Below, in pieces: positions 56,201 through 64,000 of a stretch of DNA of 64,000 bases (its first letter is position 1; each line of letters opens with the position of its first letter). The stretch is from Lumbricus rubellus. Its lineage: Eukaryota; Annelida; Clitellata; Crassiclitellata; Lumbricidae. A program made the translations under genes and the position numbers. Location of the stretch: positions 32,419,713-32,483,712 of the forward strand of contig OX243811.1 in NCBI GenBank assembly GCA_945859605.1, in the 5' to 3' direction. Below the pieces are notes generated by a model. That model did not search any database. It saw only the letters and a program-made list of their open reading frames with translations, and had not been told where the DNA came from.

Positions 56201-58764
56201 CTGAGTTCATCTTCGCTTTCCGTGTCATCTTCTTGCGAACTTTCGTTTATCGTTTCATCTTCTCCGTCTTCGACTTCTGCTCTCCGACTTTGTCCTCTTG
56301 TAGTCACATTCGCTTGTAGCTCTCCTTGCAATATACTGATTGGTGGAACCTCTTTCAGTTCTGCAATTATCTCTGGATGTAGCAGGAACTTTTCTGGATT
56401 TTCTTTACACAGTTCTGCTGAAATGCTGGCACACACTAAAGTTAAATATGGCGCGATATTTATTGTCCTGTCCTCTGTAGCTGTTCCTTCGTTACGACCG
56501 CTCATCCGCACTTCGATTTTCACCAACTTAGCTGGAATCGGCTCTCCAGCTACACATTGCAAATGAACTCTGCCGATTTCTTCTACTGTCGTTCCTTTCA
56601 GTAGTTCCTCGTTGATTACTGGTATCTCGGTCCCCGAGTCAATCAACGCCTCGACTTGCACAGGCTGCCCATCAGTCCCACGTATCTCCACATTTACATG
56701 CTGCAACGATATTTTCTTTATGCGTTGACACTCCTCTTTACTTTTTGTTTCTCGACAATTTTCTGCAATGGAAGTAGTCTTTATCGCTTCTTTCAGTATG
56801 GTGAACTGCGGCGTACACTTCATCACTGACTTTACTTCTGTTTCTTGGTTGCATTGTTCTTCCCAACCAGGAGGTGCATTTATCACTTGTATCTGGTTTA
56901 CTCGAAGATTTTCTGCACTTCTGCTAAAGTTCTTCCTCAGATTTGCCGCTCCTGGTGCTTGGCAATGTTTTATTAGGTGTTTATCAGAATTGCAATTGTG
57001 GCAACGCTTCTTGATAAAACTTCTTTGCTCCTTGTTCTCCCACTTGTTGTACGGCGCGTAAGATGCATTACTTTCTGTTGGGCGTCCCAGCGGCGGAGTT
57101 CGATTGTAGGCTTGTCTGTCCCACATTGACTGTTGTTTATCTTGCGACCACTGCTTTCCAGAATAATCATCTTTCTTTGCATCATTACTCTTGGCTTGGC
57201 TTCCGGTGTCTTTGCTATCCTTGTTCCACTTGGGTTGCTTTGGACTATTGTCCCATGCTTCAAATTTCGGTTTGTCTTGGAACATCACACCAATCCGATT
57301 GTTTACATGTATATCTGCGAGATCTGCAACATTACTAGCTTCCAAGCATTCTGTGCCCTCTTTTGCTAAGACAAACTGCAGTGGACCTGATGGTAAACAT
57401 TCTTTCAGCTTATCCGCCACTAACAAATCAAACAGCTTCTCGTAGTCTTTGTCCACTCGTCTACTTCGGACATAATAATTCAACAGGTTCTTCAGCCTAG
57501 CCGTGAACATCGTATACGTTTCTTCGGCTGTCTTCTTGGCATCTGCAAACCTTGACCTGTACTCACGAGCTGTTAACTTGAATTCCTTCAACAAGTGCTC
57601 TTTCACTGCATCGTATTTATCTAAATTCTCAAATGATAATCGATTCAATACCGTTCGTGCTCTCGGGGTCATCAATGGCAACAACAATTTCACCCAGTAC
57701 TGCTTTTCCACAGCGAAGCTATTGAATGCATTTTCAACTGTTTCAAAATATAATGGCACTTCCATCATATCATACGGCATCTTCGGTAACACATGCTTCA
57801 TTGCGTCACCTATCTTCTTAATCTTGGACACCATTGTCTCACTTTCTCTGAGCCTAATCTGTTCTGATACTTCCCGGCTCTTACGATCATCTTCGTCTCT
57901 CTTCTTCAGTCGATCTTGATCTTCGATTCTCCGCAGTTCTTCCTGTTCTATCTTCTGTTGTAATAGTTCTAACTGCTTTCTGCGTTCTTCCTTTTCAATA
58001 GCCATTTCTTTAAGTTGAGCCTCCTTGATAGCAAGTTTCTTTTGTTCTAACTGCATCTGCTTTTCTCTTTCTCTTTCTGCTTTTTCCAAACTGTCTTTTT
58101 CAGCTTGAAATTCTTCCTGTCGAATCTCTTCTGCTCTCTCCAGTTCTTGTAAACGCAACTTCTCCTTTTCTTCCTCACGAGCCTTTTTGTCTTCAATCTG
58201 CTGTTTTCGTATTTCTTCATCGCTTTTTCTTGCTTTTTCGTACTCTATCATTAACTCCATCCTTCTTCGTTCTGCTTCGTCGCGGTCTATTCTCATTTGT
58301 TCTAATTGTATCTGGAACTGCTGCTTCTGCATGTCTATCTCTTGCTGCCTAATCTTCTCTGCTCTTTCTGCTCGTTCTGCTCGTTGCTCCTCTTGATCCA
58401 GTCTTATCTTTTCTGCTTTTTCTGCTTTTTCTTTCTCCTCTTGTTTACGTTCTTTCTTCTCTTGCCTACGTTGTTCTTCTTTCTGCTTCTCTTCTTGTCT
58501 ACTCATCATCATGAATTGTAGCAACGCCTCTATAGACATCGGTGCCTCAGGCTTCTCCACTGGCTTCTCCGCAACGCCTCCGACAGCACCTTCTTCTTCT
58601 TCTTCTTTCTTAGCCCAAACCTCGGCTAAATTTCTCATCAATTCTTCCCTAGACATCTGTTCGACTTCTTCTGCGTCTAGATCTGCTTCAATTAGCAGTT
58701 TTATCAGTCTATCAGTAGACATTTTCTTAATATTTGCTTGCTTTTTCTCCGTAAGTTTCTCCAT
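53299..58764 (-). CDS. gag-pol: Element E Gag-Pol polyprotein (1821 aa), integrase before RT
   Basis: Starts at ATG 58764 and runs to the stop at 53299 without interruption. Residues 80-330 are a long Glu/Lys/Arg/Gln coiled coil. A Gag-like segment and a CCHC knuckle CHNCNSDKHLIKHC (about 588-601) follow. The protease has ALIDSGTEIPVI (DSG at 709), followed by an acidic spacer. Integrase comes next: zinc domain from about 974 and the D-59-D-35-E triad at 1044, 1104 and 1140. A GPC/GPY-like module lies near 1270. RT follows with YVDD at 1555-1558, then RNase H (YCDSSDFAVG near 1703), and the protein ends ADCLSRL. Integrase ahead of RT is the copia-like order known in gypsy elements only from the Gmr1 group. 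All catalytic residues are visible. Confidence 0.95.
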   Translation of the reverse strand: MEKLTEKKQANIKKMSTDRLIKLLIEADLDAEEVEQMSREELMRNLAEVWAKKEEEEEGAVGGVAEKPVEKPEAPMSIEALLQFMMMSRQEEKQKEEQRRQEKKERKQEEKEKAEKAEKIRLDQEEQRAERAERAEKIRQQEIDMQKQQFQIQLEQMRIDRDEAERRRMELMIEYEKARKSDEEIRKQQIEDKKAREEEKEKLRLQELERAEEIRQEEFQAEKDSLEKAEREREKQMQLEQKKLAIKEAQLKEMAIEKEERRKQLELLQQKIEQEELRRIEDQDRLKKRDEDDRKSREVSEQIRLRESETMVSKIKKIGDAMKHVLPKMPYDMMEVPLYFETVENAFNSFAVEKQYWVKLLLPLMTPRARTVLNRLSFENLDKYDAVKEHLLKEFKLTAREYRSRFADAKKTAEETYTMFTARLKNLLNYYVRSRRVDKDYEKLFDLLVADKLKECLPSGPLQFVLAKEGTECLEASNVADLADIHVNNRIGVMFQDKPKFEAWDNSPKQPKWNKDSKDTGSQAKSNDAKKDDYSGKQWSQDKQQSMWDRQAYNRTPPLGRPTESNASYAPYNKWENKEQRSFIKKRCHNCNSDKHLIKHCQAPGAANLRKNFSRSAENLRVNQIQVINAPPGWEEQCNQETEVKSVMKCTPQFTILKEAIKTTSIAENCRETKSKEECQRIKKISLQHVNVEIRGTDGQPVQVEALIDSGTEIPVINEELLKGTTVEEIGRVHLQCVAGEPIPAKLVKIEVRMSGRNEGTATEDRTINIAPYLTLVCASISAELCKENPEKFLLHPEIIAELKEVPPISILQGELQANVTTRGQSRRAEVEDGEDETINESSQEDDTESEDELSIQDDERTTSENNETEEEMAACERNDSEDSGSDAELETSMRDLFTENSNDERQLEDAKKFEEQQRNDESLKSWWRIAEDQGSEFSVVNGLLYKKHQMLDQLVYQLVLPKERRIQVMELAHESVFGGHLGEEKTRERIKLSFVWPKMRRDVVKFCKSCEKCQLKARSLVMDRVPITPIPREDVPFRRMTMDVVGPIEPKSATGHKYCLCIVDSCTRWPTIFLLKSLTAKAVCEALMKLFIDVGVPSVITSDRGTNFTASLTREFLKLMGCCPRFDSPGHPEAAGLVERWNQTFKKMVHHVIVENPRQWHKIIPFTVWALREVPNATTGVAPYLLVYGKMPRGPLTILKESWTKEINLPPNIGVQPAKYLKNLRADMEKALIFAENCAEEKQKQYASQYNKRAKDKEFEPGENVIVLYPTSTNKLISRWHGPCTVLQRRSKYSYLVDMNENGRRIVHANKMRKFIARTLSCGLIVEEDDEFGSVVELPLKEDHAETTQKSLQLDYEQIGHLTSEQQKQLLDVLNRYADRFSDKPGLCTLVEHEVVLRPDFREKEFTAYRIPLIYRAEVDKQIQEMLKANIIQPSSSRMASPLVIVKKKDGSLRLACDYRYVNSYTENCRYPMPIVNDVLSKVGKSKFISVLDCRSAYWTCPVKKSDQWKTAFVTHNGLYEFTRVPFGMINSGRTFVKAINMILQPINAFTEPYVDDIAVHSDDWNIHLKHLELFLKQIRLHNLTLNLKKCVFGKSEVKFIGHLIGSGKKMMNPDRIDSLINLKNPETKKQVKQMLGFFGFYRQFICNFAEIAKPLTDLTSKQTPENIIWTEDHQKSFDSLKEIVLSNVILYMFEVGKPFNLYCDSSDFAVGAVLSQVDDEGIERPVSFISQKLTDTQRRWATIEKEAYAIIWALNKLKEIIIGSKINVFTDHNPLVYLTESMSKSAKLVRWSLSLQNFDILLNYKKGKLNVVADCLSRL

Positions 58765-59161
58765 CTTACTTCTTTACTTTACAGATGCTCGATAAAATAG
58801 TAGACTACTCTTCAAATGTTTGCAATTGACTGACTTCAATTCTATGCACACTTCAATAGACAAGCAAGTTTTTCTACCTTGTAGTCGTTGTGTTGTCGTT
58901 TCTCACTGTCGTACGGATGCTCGATGTATCGTTGCTTCTCCCGTGTGCTCGGCTCCTCGATAAATTCACAGCGTCCGTTCCCCCACAACGTCTGTTGATT
59001 GAATAGAATCCCTACGTTCGTAACTTGGCACGTAGACCCACCGTTCGTAACTACGATCGTTCTCCTGCAACTTGGATCGTTATCCTGCAACTTGGATCGT
59101 TATCCTGCAACTTGGATCGTTATCCTGCAACTTGGATCGTTATCCTACCGCTGCCACCAAA
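58765..59161 (-). other. Element E 5' leader with primer site and 20-bp tandem array
   Basis: Non-coding leader of 397 bp. Next to the LTR (two-base spacer) the minus strand reads TGGTGGCAGCGG (plus 59148-59159). Its complement, CCGCTGCCACCA, fits the 3' end I recall for tRNA-Leu(AAG). Directly after it come four perfect 20-bp units, CTGCAACTTGGATCGTTATC on the plus strand (59065-59144). The rest shows nothing recognisable. Confidence 0.8.
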
Positions 59162-59682
59162 TGTCACAAGTCTTTTCCCTCTTCTTCTCTACGTGTGACC
59201 TTCAGTCTCTTCGGAAGCTTCTTCGTATAAGTTCGTGGTAGCGTAGGCCTATCCCTAGATAACTGTTTCATTAGCTAAATGGCTAGGTTAAAGAATCTAC
59301 AGTCTTTCACTGTTTTGTTAAACCAACAACGACGACGTGTTTAACTCTTCTTATTATACTCCAAAATCCGATATAAAGTAAAACGATCAGCAACAACACA
59401 ACAATGACTACACTTGCGTTATCATAACAACTACACGACTACTATCTTCATCAGTCTACTCTATCGCAACTCAACAACAACTCTTACAGCCTATCTCAAC
59501 GGCTCTCAACACGCAACTCTCCTTCTTCACTTCCACTCCCTTCTTGTACAATTAACGTACGCTCGTCTAGACGTCACGTGCTGTCCAGACAATCACCTGT
59601 GCAGACGCCGCGCGGCAATTTGCACCTGGCCTACTTACGTCGCTGTACGACAATCGGCGTGCACTGATTAAATTAGCTGACA
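59162..59682 (-). mobile_element. Element E 5' LTR (521 bp)
   Basis: TGTCAC...GCTGACA, no difference from 52661-53181 noticed. Followed by ACAAC (59683-59687). Confidence 0.93.
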
Positions 59683-59687
59683 ACAAC

Positions 59688-60224
59688 AATTCATGCCTTG
59701 TTCTAAGGTATAGCCTTCTAAATTAATTTTGTGAACCGCATAATACCATGCATATAGTTTTTCAACACATCAGGACATTTTTGGAGTTTCGGGAAGTGAG
59801 ATTCTTGGCGGCTGACTGGTCCAAAGCTTTACAGTTCAAAGCATGATTCTGAGCCTTCCGCCAGTTGCCTTAATGTCATTTAACATCCCCGACCTATCGC
59901 CTTTTTGTCTGGATTTTCCATCGGAAGTCTATGTGTGTAGCCACACGAAATCACTGGAGGAGACCACCCTAAGACGCCGTTGCATTTATTATAGCGGCGC
60001 TATATAAAATTATTAGATCAAATCAGTATCATGGAAGACGCAGCCCAACAAACAATAGATCTATAGAAAAGCAATTCTTACAAATCGTGATTTCTGCAGA
60101 CACACACAAAAAAGAGATGTGCGTTGTTGTCTCATGATCTTTGCTGCGCTACATTTAAGAATTCGACAGTTGACCAAATGCATTCCACGCTCATCGCTTT
60201 CTGTGTAGGCTATACGCACGAATA
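59688..60224. other. Non-coding spacer with a possible short retroposon
   Basis: A GGCGCTATATAAAATTATTAG end at 59993-60013 resembles the LINE/SINE tails elsewhere in the window, so part of 59880-60015 may be an old SINE. No A or B box recognised and no coding frame. Confidence 0.35.
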
Positions 60225-60735
60225 GACGGACGAATAGACGGGCGGACGAACGGACGAACGGAAGAACGGACGAATGGATGAATGGACGAACGCACGAATG
60301 TACGAATGCACAAATGGACGAACGCAAGAATGGACGAGCGGACGAATGGACGAACGGACTAACGCACGAATGCACGAATGGATGAACGGACGAATGGGCG
60401 AATGGATGGACAAGTGTAAGGATGAACGAACGAATAAAGGGATCGACAGAAAGACGGACGAAATGACAAAAGGAAAGATGGGTGGACGAACGTACAGAAG
60501 GACAGACGTATACAGAAAGACGGACAGACGTACGGATGGACAGGCGTACAGAAAGACGGACAGACGTACGGATAGACGGACGGATGTACAGAAAGACGGA
60601 CGGACGTACAGATAGACGGACAGACATACAGACAGACAGACGGACGGATAGACGGACGTGCGGATAGATGGACGGATGTACAGAAAGACGGACAGACGGA
60701 CGGATAGACGGACGGACGGATAGACGGACGGACTG
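60225..60735 (+). repeat. GACG/GAAC tetranucleotide minisatellite
   Basis: About 510 bases of GGACGAAC, GAATGGAC and, in the second half, GACGGACAGACGTACAGAAA units. The two halves have different higher-order units (about 12 and 32 bp). Reading frames with Arg/Asp/Thr or Ser/Val/Arg repeats are artefacts. Confidence 0.9.
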
Positions 60736-61090
60736 GCCGGTCTGTGGCATAACTGGCGGGAGGGCGCGGGCAGGCTGCGCCGGAGCAGGCTTGGGTCTCT
60801 TGGGACCTGGTCACTATTACTTTTCATCAGAGCCATAACCAGGCCCTGATTCATCCATCCGCTCGCACGGCGAGGCAATGCCAGCATCAGCAGCAGCAGC
60901 AGCAGCATCAGCAGCAGCATCAGCAGCAGCAGAGGCAGCAGAGGCAGCAGGAGGGAAAAATGAATATCTAAAGCGAGGCGCTGTTTGTCTGCGCTTAAGT
61001 CGCGGAGGAGGTCGACGACGATGAGGATGAAGCGGGTCCCGCGGGAAAATCTCCATTCGTTAGTCATTATTAACATGCACAGCAAGAACT
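60736..61090. repeat. Spacer with CAG triplet tract
   Basis: GC-rich spacer with a CAG/GCA run at about 60881-60952. The remaining sequence shows no gene. Confidence 0.6.
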
Positions 61091-61092
61091 AA

Positions 61093-61196
61093 AAACGTCG
61101 TCGTCGTCGTCATCATCATCATCATCGCCGCCGTCGTCGTGTCATTATCATAAGCCAACGACGATGACGATGACGACGACGACGACGACGAGGAAT
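61093..61196. repeat. Triplet tracts in inverted orientation
   Basis: CGTCGTCGTCGTCATCATCATC (about 61093-61145) faces GATGACGATGACGACGACG (about 61160-61192) across a 20-bp spacer. The two triplet arms can pair as one long hairpin. A CA run follows at 61215-61230. Confidence 0.7.
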
Positions 61197-61239
61197 ATAT
61201 ATTCAAATCATCACACGCACACACACACACATGTAGGAA

Positions 61240-62559
61240 ACGAACGCACACACAGTTATGAGTATATATGTGCAGACAAGCATATTGGCAAAGAAACACA
61301 TAACATGTATTTATGGGCTTGAAGCATATATTTTGATTTTGATGACGTTCATTGTATGGCTTATGACCGTATAAACAGATCAACAATGGCATCTGTTTAT
61401 AGACCTATCTAACATGACACACCAGCGTATTAATATATATACATGTATATACAATAATGCATATTTATAATATGCCATATGCATTATGCAAGAGCAACTG
61501 ATAAAACTTGAGTACAAAGAATATGATCAAAAAACATCAAATGCCATATTAGTCTATTATTAGATATAATGACGAAAGAAGAGCACTTTCACACAAAAAG
61601 GATTGTAGCTTGAGTACAAAAAATATGATCAAAATTCATCAAATGCCATATTCACACAAAAAAGGATTGTGACAAATATGTATTATAATATGCTTATAAC
61701 CTATCCTCAAACCTGCTTGACCAGGTATTCGAAGATAATTTTATAACTTCACTCAGCATTAACATCACCGAAGCAGAAATCAATTTAAACGGATGACCGG
61801 GTGAATAATTAATCTCCAAGTTGCTGACGACGACATTGGCCTCGGCGCTATAGAAGCCGACCAGAATTATTGCATGATATTACGAAAACAGATTGACGAA
61901 CCAGTAAAAGATGCAGTCTAATGATCCGCACTGAGAAAGTCAAACACTGTTGACTGTATAGTCACAGTGACTTGAGACCAAACGGACATGGACTAATACA
62001 TGCATGTAAATAATCGTCGTCCAACGGTCCAAGGAGAAGTTATTGAACAATTGCACAGCACACATTGTCTACATATGATAGCTAACAGACGTAGATGGCA
62101 GCAATGATGGAGACAGACAAACGCAGAAGAAGAATTTGACGCACTTAGGCGCTGACAACATTTGGAGTGATGATCAGGATATGGAGAAGCTCAGAAGCAG
62201 AAAATTAGCAAGAAAACCAAAGCCTGATAAACCGACATCTCTTCTACAGAAGTGGTATAATACGGATCAGAGTGCATGCATGCTGCAGGACAATGTGCGA
62301 ATCATGAACAAGTGCACACGAAAAGTATTCTTTCTGTAGAACTCAGTTGGCTGCAGTTTATATGATCGCAGGTATTTGAAGATTGTCGTATCCCGTGTTA
62401 AAAGGGCACTTTTTATCCTAGTGGTTAATCGGTTGGGTTTAACTTATACAAGAAATTCTTCCAAATTCAACAAACTCCCAGTTTTCTTATGAAAAATATA
62501 TAATGAAGTTATTCAATTGCATTCAAATACACAAACAAATAACAATCCTATTTACCTAG
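61240..62559. other. AT-rich non-coding region with a 50-bp direct repeat
   Basis: CTTGAGTACAAA(G/A)AATATGATCAAAA followed by CATCAAATGCCATATT occurs at 61507-61552 and 61610-61650, and CACACAAAAA-GGATTGT occurs at 61591 and 61654. Short frames such as 62136-62339 have no recognisable domain. No gene called. Confidence 0.45.
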
Positions 62560-63281
62560 TGTGGCGAGTTACTTAGGAAATATTATATTTGCGCTTATCT
62601 GTCGAGTTGTATGAAACTCGAATGTCTTCGGCTCTCTCCGTCGTCCGATTCTTCGCAGTCAAGAATGTTGATCAGACGGTTGAATATGCAGTCATGGAAG
62701 TGACCACACCAAACGTCTTACTCGTATCTTGCCGTGAATCAGTTGCACACGAGATGAATCATCGCATTCATCTCACAGCTCTTCTCCAGTTGACCAAACG
62801 TCCTTCGTACTTCACACGCCGATCAGCTGTTCGCTAGCCGATTCAAATTACACTACTTTTCAGACTGTAACATTGCCTAAGAGTTCGTCTTCTTCGCAAG
62901 TGTCTCACACTTCACACGATGATTATTATGCACTAACGCAAATTTCTCATTTAAATTGCGTTGCACTTAATGCACAATACTTTGAACTATCGGTTGATCG
63001 TCCGAACAGTTCAATTACCTTCGTCTCTACTCTGAAAATCACAACTTTGGATTGATCACCGCAGCGAAACAACCACCATTTCCAGATATACCTGTAGAGA
63101 GTCAAAAACTTAACGTCCACTTCGCTGACGTCATTTTTAACTCGTCACGTCATTCGCTTCCAGTTTGCACCAATCACGAATAGGATTAGCGTCCTTTGTT
63201 GTCATGGTAATCTTGACCACTCGTTATTACGCTTAGCTGCAGTCATTGGTTTTATGTATTAATATTTTATATGTTGCCACA
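62560..63281 (-). mobile_element. Element F 3' LTR (putative, about 722 bp)
   Basis: Plus-strand ends TGTGGCGAG ... TTGCCACA give TG...CA termini and a 6-bp inverted repeat. It lies 276 bp beyond the stop of a minus-strand RNase H frame, where a 3' LTR is expected. The boundary may be 2 bp further right (TTGCCACACA). The partner LTR is outside the window, so this rests on position and termini only. Confidence 0.45.
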
Positions 63282-63557
63282 CATATTACCTAAACTCGCC
63301 AATTAAATTGCCTAGCTTAACTTCTACCTATAATTAATAATTATACATGCATAGCAAGTGTTTAATTTGATAATCATTTAATATAACCACGACAAATACC
63401 CTTTCTTCAAAAGTCTGTACACAGGCTTTATCAACTTATCTAATTATCAAATTACAATAACTGCTTATGCCTATGCTTATACTACTTTACACAACATCAC
63501 AACCTAACACAACTACTTCTTATCTACCTATAGTGTCACCATTGATTTACTTAAATC
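63282..63557 (-). other. Element F 3' untranslated region
   Basis: AT-rich, no frame. A clear polypurine tract is not visible; the best candidate on the minus strand is GGCGAGTTTAGGTAATA next to the LTR. Confidence 0.35.
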
Positions 63558-64000
63558 TTAGGTCAATCCTCTACTTAAATAATCGGACATTACGTTATTA
63601 CATCCCTTAATGTAACGTACTGTAAAACAATAATTCTGAAGGGCAAGGCTCCACCTCATGACTCTTGCATTCTTCATCCTCCCTTCCTTCATGTACTGTA
63701 GTCCACAATGGTCAGTCTCGATCACAAACTCTCTTCCACACAAATATCGATCAAATCTACTGATTCCCCACATTATGGCTAAACATTCTCTTTCCTCAAC
63801 TGAATATCGCATCTCTCTTTCCAACAGTTTTCTACTCGCATATGCTATCGGATGGTTTATTCCTTCATATTGTTGAATAAGAACACAACCTATCCCTTTT
63901 CCTGACGCATCTGTCTGTATTATAAATTCTTTCTCCAAGTCTGGTAACCTAAGGATTGGTGTCTTAGCTAGTGCTTCTTTCAACTGCTTAAAACTTTCAC
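63558..64000 (-). CDS. Element F polyprotein, C-terminal RNase H part (partial)
   Basis: Open from the window edge on the minus strand (ESFKQLKEALAKTP) to a stop at 63558. It shows the RT-RNase H connection and the RNase H core: IIQTDASGKGIGCVL, then RECLAIMWGISRF, the TDHCGLQY strand, and SDYLSRG at the end. The frame stops directly after RNase H and a putative LTR lies 276 bp further on, so no integrase can follow. Integrase must be upstream (Gmr1-like order, as in E) or missing. It is not a copy of E: residues differ throughout. Confidence 0.85.
   Translation of the reverse strand, partial: ESFKQLKEALAKTPILRLPDLEKEFIIQTDASGKGIGCVLIQQYEGINHPIAYASRKLLEREMRYSVEERECLAIMWGISRFDRYLCGREFVIETDHCGLQYMKEGRMKNARVMRWSLALQNYCFTVRYIKGCNNVMSDYLSRGLT

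Larger units (their letters stand above)
52661..59682 (-). mobile_element. Element E: complete Gmr1-like Ty3/gypsy retrotransposon
   Basis: 7022 bp on the minus strand. LTRs of 521 bp at both ends (52661-53181 and 59162-59682) with TGTCA...TGACA termini and the 5-bp duplication ACAAC (52656-52660, 59683-59687). Primer site, a single intact polyprotein and a polypurine tract are all present. The LTR copies look identical by eye, so this is a recent and possibly active insertion. Confidence 0.95.

Noticed and set aside
60061..61085. Long minus-strand frames of up to 291 residues
   Set aside because: They run through the GACG and CAG repeats and show only repeat-derived peptides.

Overview
The window looks like nuclear DNA of a marine invertebrate. 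The unique sequence is AT-rich, full of microsatellites, and carries LINE and tRNA-derived SINE debris. I found no host protein-coding gene I can defend. Two Ty3/gypsy elements of the Gmr1 type (integrase ahead of reverse transcriptase, a group first described from deuterostomes) suggest an echinoderm, hemichordate, amphioxus or similar animal, but the sequence alone does not settle this.

Layout. 1-7397 is non-coding flank: microsatellites, a minisatellite, two truncated LINE 3' ends and a pair of abutting hairpins. 7398-48454 is one large Ty3/gypsy element (A, 16.6 kb after removing later insertions) with three relatives nested in it. A has 4033-bp LTRs, a 4-bp target duplication (TATA) and one uninterrupted Gag-Pol frame (10850-17668). 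That frame starts inside the 5' LTR and reads through the LTR end and the tRNA primer site. Its 3' LTR (19973-20373 plus 44823-48454) is split by element B1 (20374-44818, TSD GAAA). B1's gag is split by element D (23412-39604, TSD GTAT). D's 5' LTR is split by element C on the minus strand (23714-31978, TSD TTAA). The insertion order is therefore A, then B1, then D, then C. All four LTR pairs are equal in length and look nearly identical, so the whole stack is young.

B1, C and D share A's LTR ends, primer site, Gag architecture and 3' hairpins, but have shorter LTRs (2.19-2.26 kb) and no reverse transcriptase, RNase H or integrase. B1 and D encode Gag only; C encodes Gag plus protease. They must depend on polymerase and integrase from A-like elements, so the stack holds an autonomous donor type together with its apparent dependants.

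48455-52660 is flank again: microsatellites, a CpG-rich stretch, and a tRNA-derived SINE whose tail matches the LINE at 2331-2667. 52661-59682 is element E, a complete minus-strand Gmr1-like element with 521-bp LTRs, a 5-bp TSD (ACAAC) and an intact 1821-aa polyprotein. 59688-62559 is repeat-rich non-coding DNA. 62560-64000 is the 3' end of another minus-strand element (F), whose coding frame stops just after RNase H and runs off the window.
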